DNA of 64,000 bases from JAZPYZ01 sp045544455 (GCA_045544455.1 JAZPYZ010000009.1:81344-145343), one strand, 5' to 3'. Shown: positions 1 through 8,547, counted from the first letter of the stretch. Notes: a model not told the origin generated them from the sequence alone. Numbers and translations: made by a program.

Positions 1-831
1 ATCCAAGGAGATGTATCCGAGCTCGTACATCTTAAACAACACCAGACGTTGCCGATCGCGCACGTTTTCGGGATGCCGATAAGGATCGTATTTGCTGGGA
101 TTGTTGGTGATCGAGGCCATAACCGCACATTCGGCTAACGACAGTTCCTCGACGTCTTTGCCGAAATAATAGTTAGCCCCGGCGCCAACACCGGTATAGT
201 TGTCGCTCAAAGGAATGACGTTCAGATACGCTTCGAGAATATCGTCTTTGGTATAGTGACTTCGTTCGAGATCCAGCGCGCGGAAAATCTCGGTGATTTT
301 TCGCTGAATACTGTGGTCGTTATCGTTGGTCACGACCTTGATCAACTGTTGCGTGATGGTGGATCCGCCATACTCGGTAGACGAGAAATGCAACACCAGG
401 TTGGCCGCTGCCGATACGGTACGTTTCCAGTCGACACCGCTATGTTGGCGGAACCGTTCGTCTTCGATCGCGATAACCGCTTGCTTGAGTTGCTCAGGCA
501 CGTTGTCATAATCCACCCAAACGCTTTTGGCACCTTGTAAACGGATAAATTCTTCAAACTCGCCGTCATCGTTTTTGGTATACACGATACTGGTACCGCC
601 GTTACTGATATCGGCCAGATTCAGCACGTCGGTTTCCGACCGGAACGAGGTGACGATCATTACCACCAATACGCACGCGACCAAACTGGTGGTAATGATC
701 GCGGTGATACCGATGGTGGCCAGACATTTTAGCACAGCTGACATAATGAGGCGGAAAATACGCACCGGCTTTTTGTTCCAAAAAATCCGGAGCGAATCCA
801 ACTGTTCTTTGATGGCATTCAGGTTTTTCAT
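1..831 (-). CDS. Class A penicillin-binding protein, glycosyltransferase part (5' end only)
   Basis: This is the first 277 codons of a bifunctional peptidoglycan synthase; the rest runs off the left edge. A short cytoplasmic tail is followed by one membrane anchor (about residues 27-53). A GT51 glycosyltransferase domain then shows its motifs in order: EDERFRQHSG with the catalytic Glu, GGSTITQQ, RKITEIFRALDLE, and the EAYLN motif. GT51 enzymes polymerise lipid II outside the membrane. The transpeptidase domain would lie beyond base 1, so class A is assigned by family. The ATG at 831 follows a GGGAGGGG ribosome site about 9 bases upstream. Confidence 0.93.
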   Translation of the reverse strand, partial: MKNLNAIKEQLDSLRIFWNKKPVRIFRLIMSAVLKCLATIGITAIITTSLVACVLVVMIVTSFRSETDVLNLADISNGGTSIVYTKNDDGEFEEFIRLQGAKSVWVDYDNVPEQLKQAVIAIEDERFRQHSGVDWKRTVSAAANLVLHFSSTEYGGSTITQQLIKVVTNDNDHSIQRKITEIFRALDLERSHYTKDDILEAYLNVIPLSDNYTGVGAGANYYFGKDVEELSLAECAVMASITNNPSKYDPYRHPENVRDRQRLVLFKMYELGYISLD

Positions 832-938
832 AAAACGTCGATTCCCCTCCCATACTGTAGAGTGAGTTCGGTTTATCCGAATCGAACACCCATACTGCGG
901 TGAGTATTCGTCGGGTAGTTTCTTATAAGTACTTTAAT

Positions 939-965
939 ATTATAGCAATCTTACGCAAATGTCAA
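939..965 (-). promoter_or_regulatory. Probable sigma-A promoter for the PBP gene
   Basis: On the minus strand TTGACA (960-965) and TATAAT (939-944) are both perfect hexamers. They are only 15 bases apart, which is short and lowers confidence. The implied leader is about 100 nt. Confidence 0.5.
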
Positions 966-1052
966 ACAACATATTTGTAAAATTTCTAAAAATATCCCGT
1001 ATTGCATAAAAATTCCCGACTTGGACAAGATGAAAACAAAGGGGTGAGGTGC

Positions 1053-1373
1053 GTGTCGACAAAACGAGTCATCTTGTATGGGGTCCTGTTAGCGGTGATG
1101 TTGCTGGTGATCTTGAGTGGGATCGGCGTGATGTGGGTACATCGTGATGCTGGGGATGTACCGACTCCGGCTAACGATGAGGTTGCGTTTGTGGTAGGGA
1201 CATGGGATGGACATTTGGCGGTGTTTGAAAACGGTATGACCACGCCGTCCCGGTTGTACGAGGATGTGTGGATCGCATCGTTCCCACCGGAAGAGCAACA
1301 ACGGCTTATCGACGGAATTCGGGTTACCACCGATGCCGAACTGGCCGCCGTGTTGGAAGACTATACGTCATAA
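1053..1373 (+). CDS. Small membrane-anchored protein with BofC C-terminal-like domain
   Basis: A 106-residue protein with a single N-terminal membrane segment (about residues 7-26) and a short outer domain. The pattern VVGTWDGHLAVFENG, then SFPPEEQ, IRVTTDAELAAVLEDY and a final TS matches the small BofC C-terminal-like proteins common in clostridia. BofC of Bacillus controls forespore signalling to SpoIVB, but the role of these short clostridial relatives is not established. I chose GTG at 1053 because AAAGGGGTGAG lies just upstream; the in-frame ATG at 1002 has no ribosome site. It is a single gene ending at a shared terminator. Confidence 0.75.
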   Translation: MSTKRVILYGVLLAVMLLVILSGIGVMWVHRDAGDVPTPANDEVAFVVGTWDGHLAVFENGMTTPSRLYEDVWIASFPPEEQQRLIDGIRVTTDAELAAVLEDYTS

Positions 1374-1374
1374 A

Positions 1375-1408
1375 AAACAACCCGTTGCCGGATAGCAACG
1401 GGTTGTTT
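1375..1408. terminator. Bidirectional intrinsic terminator
   Basis: A 14-bp perfect stem (1375-1388 with 1395-1408) with a six-base loop and A/T runs on both sides separates the convergent BofC-like gene and mscL. Confidence 0.88.
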
Positions 1409-1420
1409 TGAAAAAGCGTG

Positions 1421-1900
1421 TTATTCGGCCAGTTCCGAGGTGCAATGTGCACAGCGAGTGGCTTCGATCGCGATCTCGCTTTTGCAGAACGGGCAGATCT
1501 TGGTGGTGGGAGCAGCCGGTTCTTCCACCACTTCTTTTTTGCCGATCGTGCTCAGGCTGTTGATCAGTTTCACCAACGCAAAGATGATGACGGCCATGAT
1601 CAGGAAATCGATCACCGCGGTGATAAACGCGCCGTAGTTAAAGGTGGTCAAACCCAACGTGGTAGCCATATCTTTGGTCAGGTTAGCCGGCACTTCAACA
1701 CCTTCCGGCACTTTCAACACCACGAACTGATCCACGAAGTTGACGCCGCCGGTAATCAAACCAACCCACGGCATGATCAGGTCGTTGACAACCGACGTGA
1801 CAATTTTTTGGAACGCGCCACCGATGATAACACCGACTGCCAAATCGATCACATTGCCGCGCAACGCAAATGCGCGGAATTCCGCTAACAGTTTTTTCAT
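1421..1900 (-). CDS. mscL: Large-conductance mechanosensitive channel MscL with zinc-ribbon tail
   Basis: MscL opens a large pore under membrane tension and releases solutes during osmotic downshift. The 159-residue product has the amphipathic N-terminus, the pore-lining first helix (RGNVIDLAVGVIIGGAF), a periplasmic-type loop and a second helix (about residues 85-105). Unlike classical MscL of about 130-150 residues, it ends in a CPFC...CAHC zinc ribbon, seen in a subset of Firmicutes. The ATG at 1900 follows AAGGAG. The longer frame beginning with TTG at 1984 runs through the promoter and is rejected. Confidence 0.95.
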   Translation of the reverse strand: MKKLLAEFRAFALRGNVIDLAVGVIIGGAFQKIVTSVVNDLIMPWVGLITGGVNFVDQFVVLKVPEGVEVPANLTKDMATTLGLTTFNYGAFITAVIDFLIMAVIIFALVKLINSLSTIGKKEVVEEPAAPTTKICPFCKSEIAIEATRCAHCTSELAE

Positions 1901-1955
1901 GATTCTCAAACTCCTTATCTCAAATTCGACACCTGTCGACCAATTTCTACCTGTC

Positions 1956-1984
1956 AGTATATCACGCCTCGTGGAAGATGTCAA
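1956..1984 (-). promoter_or_regulatory. Sigma-A promoter of mscL
   Basis: On the minus strand TTGACA (1979-1984) and TATACT (1956-1961) are separated by 17 bases. This gives a leader of about 50 nt to the mscL ATG. Confidence 0.8.
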
Positions 1985-2041
1985 CGAACCGACATAATTT
2001 CATGACACCTCACATACACTATCAAAAAGGGGTGATAAACA

Positions 2042-2506
2042 ATGTTTGTGTTTTCGGTTAAGACGTCGGTTCGACAGTTGGTTCGGTTGGGATTTGGTTG
2101 TGCGATCGTGTTGACGGCATTGTTGTTGACGGTATGTTTGCCATCGGCGGATGCGGTGGAAACGGTGTCTCATGGCCGCACCGATGACGAGCGTGTCGCC
2201 TATCTTGCGTCGTTGGGTTATGAGGTGGATCCCGCATCGGTCGAGGTGAGGGAATTGCTGATTCCCGATACCTTTGACGAGGTGTTTGAGGAGTACAATC
2301 GTTTGCAGCAAACGGCACAAATGGATCTGACACCGTATCGTAACAAGCGTGTGAAACGGTATACATATGCGGTTATCCATCATCCGCATGCCACGCACGT
2401 CACCGCGACCTTGTTGGTGTATAAAGGCAAGATCATCGGCGGCGATATTGCCGATGCAGTCGCCAACGGGTTTATCCAAGGGTTGACACCGATCGAGAAA
2501 GGGTGA
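2042..2506 (+). CDS. Membrane-anchored or secreted DUF4830-like protein
   Basis: A 154-residue protein with a basic N-terminus and a hydrophobic segment (about residues 17-37) ending in ADA, so it is either signal-cleaved or anchored. The rest (ERVAYLASLGYEVD, IPDTFDEVFEEYN, KRVKRYTY, LLVYKGKIIGGDI) fits the DUF4830 pattern from memory; the function is unknown. AAAAAGGGGTGAT precedes the ATG. It lies between mscL and a pseudouridine synthase gene that starts 50 bases downstream, and may be co-transcribed with the latter. Confidence 0.7.
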   Translation: MFVFSVKTSVRQLVRLGFGCAIVLTALLLTVCLPSADAVETVSHGRTDDERVAYLASLGYEVDPASVEVRELLIPDTFDEVFEEYNRLQQTAQMDLTPYRNKRVKRYTYAVIHHPHATHVTATLLVYKGKIIGGDIADAVANGFIQGLTPIEKG

Positions 2507-2556
2507 TATCCTAACTATATGAGGATACCAACCGCGATATGAAAGGGGAGAGCACG

Positions 2557-3267
2557 ATGGCAGAGCGTTTGGATAAATGGATTGCCTCGCAAGGCACACG
2601 CAGTCGTCGTGATACGGTGAAACTGATCCGATCCGGTCGCGTTACCGTCGATGGCAACGTTTGCCGCGATCCGTCGATGAAGGTGGAAACCACCGCCGCC
2701 GTCAAGATCGACGGCACCCCCTTGGTATATCAAGCGTTCACCTATCTCATGCTCAACAAACCGGCCGGTATTTTGTGTGTTTCGCGCGATCCGAAAGCGC
2801 GCACGGTGGTGGATCTGGTACCAGAAGAATACCGACGCAAAGGCTTGTTCCCGGCCGGTCGGTTGGATAAAGATACCGTGGGTTTGGTAATCTTGACCGA
2901 TGACGGCGATTTTGCGCACCGATTGTTGGCGCCGCGTAAACACGTCGAAAAGATGTATCATGCGCGGCTGGATGGGCCGATCACGCCCGACCACGTGCGC
3001 GCTTTTGCCGAGGGGACAACCTTGGCAGACGGCACCAAATGTTTGCCGGCCGCCATTCGCGTGATCGAAGATGGCACCGAACCGTTGGTCGAAGTGCGGA
3101 TCGTCGAAGGAAAATACCACCAAATCAAGCGGATGTTTGGCACGATCGATCGCGGCGTGGTGTGGTTAAAACGGTGCACCATGGGCGGTTTAGCGCTCGA
3201 TGAAACCCTGCCAAGCGGTGGTTGCCGCCCCCTGTCGGAGGACGAGCGGGAACGGATTTTCGGATAG
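2557..3267 (+). CDS. RsuA/RluB-family pseudouridine synthase
   Basis: The 236-residue protein converts a specific uridine in rRNA to pseudouridine. An N-terminal S4 RNA-binding domain (about residues 1-60, ERLDKWIASQGTRSRRD) is followed by the synthase domain with GRLDKDTVGLVILTDDG, where the Asp of GRLDKDT is the catalytic residue, and the KYHQIKRMF segment. The position modified (16S U516-type or 23S) cannot be told from sequence alone. I chose the ATG at 2557 because AAAGGGGAG lies just upstream; the ATG at 2539 is too close to that site. Confidence 0.92.
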   Translation: MAERLDKWIASQGTRSRRDTVKLIRSGRVTVDGNVCRDPSMKVETTAAVKIDGTPLVYQAFTYLMLNKPAGILCVSRDPKARTVVDLVPEEYRRKGLFPAGRLDKDTVGLVILTDDGDFAHRLLAPRKHVEKMYHARLDGPITPDHVRAFAEGTTLADGTKCLPAAIRVIEDGTEPLVEVRIVEGKYHQIKRMFGTIDRGVVWLKRCTMGGLALDETLPSGGCRPLSEDERERIFG

Positions 3268-3453
3268 CTTCGCGTATTCAGACATAATTTGTTCAGAAAT
3301 TGGTGTATTTTCACAATAGTGTGGATAAATCTTTGTGAATAAACAGTATGGTTATTTTGCGGAGGATTTGATATCATAATAGGCGTAAGTTTATGCGATT
3401 TTTTATGCGTTGTATAGAAAAGCAAGCGAAACAACTCTGGGAGGTTTTAATCT

Positions 3454-4596
3454 ATGGCAAGCTTGTCCTTGAAAAACATCTACAAAACCTATGCCGGCGG
3501 CGTAACGGCGGTTTCCGATTTCAACTTGGAAATCAAAGACAAAGAGTTCATTATCTTGGTCGGCCCGTCCGGTTGCGGTAAATCGACGACGTTGCGTATG
3601 ATCGCCGGTTTGGAAGAAATCAGCAGCGGCGATCTGTATATCGGTGACAAACGTGTGAATGACATGGCGCCGAAAGATCGTGACATCGCGATGGTGTTCC
3701 AGAACTATGCGTTGTATCCGCACATGACTGTGTTTGATAACATGGCATTCGGTTTGAAACTGCGCAAAACCCCGAAAGATGAAATTAAACGCCGCGTAGA
3801 AGAAGCGGCTCGCATTTTGGATATTGAGCACCTGCTCGACCGTAAACCGGCGGCGTTGTCCGGTGGTCAGCGTCAACGTGTTGCGTTGGGCCGTGCGATC
3901 GTGCGTGAACCGAAGGTCTTCTTGCTCGACGAACCGTTGTCCAACTTGGACGCCAAACTTCGTGCACAGATGCGTACCGAGTTGTCCAAACTCCACAAAA
4001 AACTCGGCACCACCTTCATTTACGTTACCCACGATCAGACCGAAGCTATGACCATGGCTGACCGTATCGTCGTCATGAAAGACGGTTTGATTCAACAGGT
4101 TAACGCTCCGCAGGTGTTGTACGATGTACCGGTCAATATGTTCGTTGCCGGCTTTATCGGCAGCCCGCAAATGAACTTTGTGGATGCGAAAGTGATCAAG
4201 AAAGACGCGGATTATTTTGTGGAATTCGGTTCCGAAGACACCAAAACCAAACGCGGCGTGAAATATCAAATCAAGATCCTGAAAGAAAAACTCGAAGGCG
4301 TGGCGATCGACGAATATGTCGGTAAAGACGTTATCCTGGGCATCCGTCCGGAAGACGTGCATGATGAACCGCGTTACCTCGAAAGCATGAAAGATTGCAT
4401 CGTTCGTGCAGACGTCGAAGTGACCGAACAAATGGGTGCAGAAACCTATTTGTACGTCAACGTGGAAGGCATCAACCTGACTGCCCGCGTAGAACCGACC
4501 TCGACCGCTCGTCCGACCGACAACATCGACATCGTTATCGACAACAACAAAATGCACCTGTTCGATCGCGATACCGAAAGAGCGATCTTCCACTAA
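3454..4596 (+). CDS. msmX: MsmX/UgpC-type sugar ABC transporter ATPase
   Basis: A 380-residue ATPase subunit of the kind shared by several carbohydrate importers in Firmicutes. Walker A GPSGCGKST is at residues 37-45, signature LSGGQRQR from 135, Walker B FLLDEP near 156-161 and the H-loop in THDQTEAM. A C-terminal regulatory domain of the MalK/UgpC type follows (about 235-380, including GIRPEDVHDE). No permease or binding protein is nearby, which fits a multitask ATPase serving transporters encoded elsewhere. GGGAGG precedes the ATG, and a strong terminator follows. The 186-base gap upstream shows no clear promoter. Confidence 0.92.
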   Translation: MASLSLKNIYKTYAGGVTAVSDFNLEIKDKEFIILVGPSGCGKSTTLRMIAGLEEISSGDLYIGDKRVNDMAPKDRDIAMVFQNYALYPHMTVFDNMAFGLKLRKTPKDEIKRRVEEAARILDIEHLLDRKPAALSGGQRQRVALGRAIVREPKVFLLDEPLSNLDAKLRAQMRTELSKLHKKLGTTFIYVTHDQTEAMTMADRIVVMKDGLIQQVNAPQVLYDVPVNMFVAGFIGSPQMNFVDAKVIKKDADYFVEFGSEDTKTKRGVKYQIKILKEKLEGVAIDEYVGKDVILGIRPEDVHDEPRYLESMKDCIVRADVEVTEQMGAETYLYVNVEGINLTARVEPTSTARPTDNIDIVIDNNKMHLFDRDTERAIFH

Positions 4597-4606
4597 TCGA
4601 TCTAAC

Positions 4607-4638
4607 AAAAGCATCCATCTTGCGAGATGGATGCTTTT
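4607..4638 (+). terminator. Intrinsic terminator after msmX
   Basis: A 14-bp perfect stem (4607-4620 with 4625-4638) with a TGCG tetraloop and a T-tract. Confidence 0.9.
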
Positions 4639-4654
4639 TTCTTTCAAAAAACGG

Positions 4655-4683
4655 TTGAATATCCCATCAAAACGCCGTATAAT
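4655..4683 (+). promoter_or_regulatory. Sigma-A promoter of alr
   Basis: TTGAAT (4655-4660), 17 bases, TATAAT (4678-4683). It lies 33 bases before the chosen alr start. Confidence 0.8.
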
Positions 4684-4716
4684 AAAAACAGTTTGATACA
4701 AACGAGGGACCAAAAC

Positions 4717-5856
4717 ATGGAGTTTTTGAAACGTACGTGGGCAACGGTCGATCTCGCTGCCCTACAACATAATTTCCGTGCCGTGCGACAACTGGTGTCG
4801 GCTCACTGCATGCCCATTCCGGTGATCAAGGCGGATGCCTATGGTCATGGGTCGGTTCGGTGCGCCCAAGCGCTGGTCCAGGCCGGAGCTACCTATTTTG
4901 CGGTTTCGAACTTGGATGAGGCTCTGGTTTTGCGCGAAAACGGTATCGATACCCCGATTTTGATTTTGGGATACACACCGCCATCCAAAGCGGAAACGCT
5001 GGCCACGTCCGGCATTGTGCAGACGTTGTTGGATGAAGAGTATGCCACGCACTTGAGTGAAGCCGCCTGTCAAGCGGATGTCACGGTGCACACCCATCTC
5101 AAGGTGGATACCGGTATGTCGCGCATCGGTTTTTGGTATCAAGACACCGACGATCAAGCGGCCGCGATCAAACGTATGGTGCGTGCTTGCCGATTGCCGA
5201 ATCTGGCGGTCGACGGGATTTTCACCCATTTTACTTCGGCAGACGAACCGGATCTTGTCCCGACCGAACGGCAGTTTGCGCTGTTTACCGATGTCATCGA
5301 ACGCCTGCAAGCGAACGGCATTACCTTTCCGTTGAAACATTGTTGCAACTCCGCGGCGACTATCGCCGCCCCCGATAAACATATGGATGCGGTGCGTCCC
5401 GGCCTGATGTTGTACGGCTTGTATCCCGACGCATCGCTCGCCGACAAGGTAGAACTGCATCCGGTGATGCAGGTAAAATCGATTATTTCCATGATCAAAA
5501 CCGTACCGGTCAACACGACCGTTTCGTATGGCAGAACGTATACCACCGACCGCGAAACCCGTTTGGCCACCGTTCCGATCGGGTATGGCGACGGATATCC
5601 CCGTTCCGCCGGAAACCAAGGATACATGTTGGTGGCCGGCCGTAAAGCACCGATTGTCGGCCGGGTATGCATGGATCAGTGCGTGTTAGACGTTACCGAT
5701 ATTCCTGACGCGTGTGAGGGAATGACCGTAACGGTATTTGGTCGCGATGGAGATGCGGTGTTGTCGGCCGAACAAGTGGCCGATTGGAAAGCCACCATTT
5801 CCTATGAATTGGTATGCCAGATCACCGATCGCGTCCCCCGCGTGTACGAATCATGA
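4717..5856 (+). CDS. alr: Alanine racemase
   Basis: A PLP enzyme interconverting L- and D-alanine for peptidoglycan. The 379-residue protein has the PLP lysine in VIKADAYGHG (Lys38), the LKVDTGMSRIGF barrel motif and the second catalytic base in VSYGRTY (Tyr271), plus the usual C-terminal beta domain. A longer frame starts at 4627, but that would place the coding start inside the preceding terminator and upstream of the promoter, so I chose ATG 4717 (weak site GAGGG). It overlaps the next gene by four bases. The mazF gene that often neighbours alr in Firmicutes is about 36 kb away here. Confidence 0.95.
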   Translation: MEFLKRTWATVDLAALQHNFRAVRQLVSAHCMPIPVIKADAYGHGSVRCAQALVQAGATYFAVSNLDEALVLRENGIDTPILILGYTPPSKAETLATSGIVQTLLDEEYATHLSEAACQADVTVHTHLKVDTGMSRIGFWYQDTDDQAAAIKRMVRACRLPNLAVDGIFTHFTSADEPDLVPTERQFALFTDVIERLQANGITFPLKHCCNSAATIAAPDKHMDAVRPGLMLYGLYPDASLADKVELHPVMQVKSIISMIKTVPVNTTVSYGRTYTTDRETRLATVPIGYGDGYPRSAGNQGYMLVAGRKAPIVGRVCMDQCVLDVTDIPDACEGMTVTVFGRDGDAVLSAEQVADWKATISYELVCQITDRVPRVYES

Positions 5857-6416
5857 GCCGCGCCGCACATACGGTAGACGGTATTTCATACACGGTGATA
5901 CGTTCCGGTCGCCGCACGATGGCGATCGAGATTTCACGGGATGCGCAAGTGTTGGTGCGCGTCCCGTTTTGTGTCACCGAACAGGAAATCACCCGTTTTG
6001 TCGATCAGCACACGCGATGGATCCGTACGCATTATGATCGTCGCCTGCAACAACCGAAACGCCCCCTTTCTGCCGCACAGATCGCCGAACTCAAACAGCG
6101 AGCCAAAGCGTATCTTCCCGAACGCGTTGTGCATTTTAGCCGTTTGATGGGGCTCGTCCCGACCGGTATCACCATCAACGCCGCACGCACCCGATTTGGC
6201 AGTTGCGGCACCACCAATCGCTTAAATTTTTCCTGTCTGTTGATGTTGTATCCGCCGGAGGCGATCGACTATGTGGTGGTGCATGAACTCGCGCATCTGC
6301 GTTACCGTCACCACCAAACGGCTTTTTACGCGTTGATCGAGCAGTACCTGCCCGATTACCGACTCCGCGAACAGATGTTGAAAGAGATGAGGGATTTCGA
6401 TGACGGTGTGGATTGA
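5853..6416 (+). CDS. YgjP-like (M48/DUF45) zinc metallopeptidase
   Basis: A 187-residue protein with the DUF45/YgjP layout: an N-terminal WIRTHY-type region, RTRFGSCG in the middle and the zinc motif HELAHLRYRHH (about residues 146-156) near the C-terminus. These are cytosolic, wss-like putative metalloproteases whose substrates are unknown. The start overlaps the alr stop as ATGA and indicates translational coupling; the in-frame ATG 39 bases upstream lies inside alr. It overlaps the following DUF188 gene by 17 bases. Confidence 0.85.
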   Translation: MSRAAHTVDGISYTVIRSGRRTMAIEISRDAQVLVRVPFCVTEQEITRFVDQHTRWIRTHYDRRLQQPKRPLSAAQIAELKQRAKAYLPERVVHFSRLMGLVPTGITINAARTRFGSCGTTNRLNFSCLLMLYPPEAIDYVVVHELAHLRYRHHQTAFYALIEQYLPDYRLREQMLKEMRDFDDGVD

Positions 6417-6852
6417 TGCCGACGGTTGTCCGGTCGTATCAATCACCGTGCGCGTCGCGCGCGAATATGGGTTGAATTGCGTGATCGTATGCGATACGGC
6501 CCACGTGTTTGAAGAAACCGACGGTGTGCAGGTCATCACCGTGTCCAAAGGAGCCGACAGTGCCGATTTTACGTTAGTTAACCGCATCGGTGCCGGTGAC
6601 GTGGTAGTGACGCAGGATTACGGATTGGCCGCTATGTGTTTGGCGCGCCGCGCCGTGCCGATTCATCAAAACGGATGGGTGTTTACCGATCGCAACATCG
6701 ACGAATTGTTACACGACCGATATACCGCGAAGAAAATTCGCATGGCCGGCGGTCGACTGCGCGGGCCGGCCAAACGAAAACCGGAGCAAGATGCCGCGTT
6801 TGAACAAACGCTGCGTATGTATTTGACACAACAAACGGATACCCGTATATGA
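6400..6852 (+). CDS. yqxD: YaiI/YqxD-family (DUF188, UPF0178) protein
   Basis: A 150-residue PIN-like cytosolic protein with the family's hallmark start (VWIDADGCPV), the VTVSKGADSADF segment, DVVVTQDYGLAA with acidic residues in positions expected of PIN-type nucleases, and AGGRLRGPAKRK. Nuclease activity is inferred from the fold; no function is established for this family. It is the last gene of the alr operon, and its stop codon lies in the loop of the terminator hairpin. Confidence 0.88.
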   Translation: MTVWIDADGCPVVSITVRVAREYGLNCVIVCDTAHVFEETDGVQVITVSKGADSADFTLVNRIGAGDVVVTQDYGLAAMCLARRAVPIHQNGWVFTDRNIDELLHDRYTAKKIRMAGGRLRGPAKRKPEQDAAFEQTLRMYLTQQTDTRI

Positions 6853-6865
6853 CGGGTATCCGTTT
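6833..6865. terminator. Bidirectional terminator between convergent genes
   Basis: A 13-bp perfect stem (6833-6845 with 6853-6865) with a loop containing the yqxD stop codon. A/T runs on both sides serve the converging alr operon and the lipase-like gene. Confidence 0.82.
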
Positions 6866-6870
6866 TGATA

Positions 6871-7962
6871 TTATCCATTCAGTCGATTCCAACCGCCGGC
6901 TGCCGGTTTGGTTTGTAGCAGAGTGCCGATCGCCACTCCAATCCCGATGGCGGTTTCTTCCGGCGATACCCGGTCACCGTTTACCGGCACGCCGCGCCCT
7001 AATATGGTCTGTAACACGTTCATCACACCCAACGTCGCATACCGGCGCACCGCCGGTGGGAGTTGCATCAGTTTGTGTGATACCGATTCGATATAGCGGG
7101 ACAGTTCTCCCTGCGGTACCGCCGGTTGCAGGTTACCGTCGCGATCGAGCATGACCTCGATTCGGTGATACCATAAGGGGTTTTCTTCGCCCATCGATGC
7201 CCGGTAAAACACAACGTTTTCCGCCGGCATAGCCCGGTTTCCCAACACATTCACATAATCGTTATCGGCCGATAAACTCCAAATGCGTTGCCGGCGTCGC
7301 ACCCAGTCGTTTCCCAACAAGTCGGCAAACGACGCGATAGCTTCCGGCGAAAATCCTTGCCCGTCAAAACTGTAACATCGTGTGGGAATATCGGAATGGA
7401 TAGCGATGAATTGCGCTTTATTACCGCCTTTGGAATGTCCCGATATCCGCACGGGGGAGACCGCCGACCAACCGTTTTGGTGTGCCACACGTCGAAACCA
7501 GTTGAGTGCTTGCACCTGTTGGTCGGTCGCGTAATCGACGGCTACGGTGGTCGAAACAGGTTCGCCGTTTGGGTAAGTAAGATAGGTGTTTGGTTCCGGT
7601 ATACCGGATAACCCTTCGCCGTTATCGATCCATTCACCGCCGCCCGTTCCTTTAAATACTACCGCGATCTGTCCGTCCGGTTCGGTCAGGATACAGGCGT
7701 TTAATCCACTTTCGGATCGGGTTTGATCGGTGATAACGGCATCCGCCCATATAGGCACGCGAGATACCGCCTGTGTCAGAATAGCCAGTTGCTGATTTTC
7801 GATCGGACTTGTTCGCGGTGATAGGATCGAAGATATCGTATGAAGGGTTTGCCGCACGGTACTTCCGTTCGGCAAATCGACGGTAGAAGCCAAATACCAA
7901 TACAGATTATACAACATATGCCGATGGACGATGGGCTGTTCGGCCGGATGGATGCGGTTCAT
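6871..7962 (-). CDS. Mbeg1/DUF2974-like alpha/beta hydrolase (lipase fold)
   Basis: A 363-residue cytosolic protein (no signal peptide) with an alpha/beta-hydrolase core. The nucleophile elbow is GHSKGGNKA (about residue 175) with the central Ser, an upstream oxyanion-type strand (IAVVFKGTGG), and candidate Asp and His later (SADNDYVNV, PLWYHRIEV). It fits the DUF2974 lipase-like proteins of Firmicutes, whose substrate is unknown. GAGGTGACC lies eight bases before the ATG. It is transcribed away from the cold-shock gene and separated from it by a terminator. Confidence 0.8.
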   Translation of the reverse strand: MNRIHPAEQPIVHRHMLYNLYWYLASTVDLPNGSTVRQTLHTISSILSPRTSPIENQQLAILTQAVSRVPIWADAVITDQTRSESGLNACILTEPDGQIAVVFKGTGGGEWIDNGEGLSGIPEPNTYLTYPNGEPVSTTVAVDYATDQQVQALNWFRRVAHQNGWSAVSPVRISGHSKGGNKAQFIAIHSDIPTRCYSFDGQGFSPEAIASFADLLGNDWVRRRQRIWSLSADNDYVNVLGNRAMPAENVVFYRASMGEENPLWYHRIEVMLDRDGNLQPAVPQGELSRYIESVSHKLMQLPPAVRRYATLGVMNVLQTILGRGVPVNGDRVSPEETAIGIGVAIGTLLQTKPAAGGWNRLNG

Positions 7963-7998
7963 AGATTGGTCACCTCATCCTCAGTATATGCGCCGAAA

Positions 7999-8030
7999 AA
8001 AGGCGTGTGTTCATGCGAACACACGCCTTT
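7999..8030 (-). terminator. Terminator of the cold-shock gene
   Basis: A 14-bp perfect stem (7999-8012 with 8017-8030) with a four-base loop. The A-run at its left side gives a U-tract on the minus strand. Confidence 0.88.
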
Positions 8031-8045
8031 GGTAATTCCTGCTGA

Positions 8046-8258
8046 TTACAGAGGAGTTACATTTACAGCTCTCAATTTGCCGGTGTTTTTCGGATCGGCT
8101 TCGGTTTCAAAAGTAACCTTTTGACCTTCCGTCAGCGTACGGAAACCTTCCGTCATAATGGCCGAGAAATGCACGAACACATCTTCGCCGCCTTCGTCGT
8201 TCGAAATAAACCCATAGCCTTTTTCTGCGTTGAACCATTTTACAGTACCGTTGTTCAC
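8046..8258 (-). CDS. csp: Cold-shock protein (CspA/CspB family)
   Basis: A 70-residue single-stranded nucleic-acid-binding protein with a five-stranded OB fold and both RNP motifs: KGYGFI (RNP1) and DVFVHF (RNP2). Such proteins act as RNA chaperones that melt mRNA structure. I chose GTG at 8258, which sits six bases behind GAGGAGGTG; the earlier GTG at 8267 overlaps that ribosome site. The gene has a consensus promoter about 130 bases upstream, giving a leader of roughly 120 nt, typical of cold-shock mRNAs. Confidence 0.95.
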   Translation of the reverse strand: MNNGTVKWFNAEKGYGFISNDEGGEDVFVHFSAIMTEGFRTLTEGQKVTFETEADPKNTGKLRAVNVTPL

Positions 8259-8385
8259 AAAGCGCACCTCCTCGTTGAGATTTTGTACCTCAGAAAATAC
8301 AAAACCCGCATCCGTAGCGTTTCATCAGACAATGATGGCCAGCAACGGACACGGGGACACAGCAATTATCCTGAATACGGGACTT

Positions 8386-8414
8386 ATTATAGCAACGCAC
8401 CGGTGTTCTGTCAA
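8386..8414 (-). promoter_or_regulatory. Consensus sigma-A promoter of the cold-shock gene
   Basis: On the minus strand, perfect TTGACA (8409-8414), 17 bases, and perfect TATAAT (8386-8391). This leaves a leader of about 120 nt before the start codon. Confidence 0.85.
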
Positions 8415-8486
8415 GTGGTATTCCGCGATTTTTCGCAAACTGACACGAAAAATGCCGAAAAGTGCTAATAGGATTGAAAAATATAA

Positions 8487-8515
8487 TTGAAACCGAAACG
8501 GAGGTTTAGTATAAT
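8487..8515 (+). promoter_or_regulatory. Sigma-A promoter of the activase-trmO pair
   Basis: TTGAAA (8487-8492), 17 bases, TATAAT (8510-8515), 33 bases before the ATG. Confidence 0.8.
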
Positions 8516-8547
8516 TTAATTATACCATTGTAAAAGGAGTATTGCCG

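Noticed and set aside
3309..3340. TTTCACAA...TTGTGAAT inverted repeat upstream of msmX, considered as a Rex-type operator
   Set aside because: The half-sites are in the wrong order and about 16 bases apart, unlike the compact Rex box. It may be a weak hairpin only.
3403..4713. A 436-codon open frame on the minus strand opposite msmX
   Set aside because: Shadow of the ATPase gene; the protein has no recognisable domain and crosses the terminator at 4607-4638.
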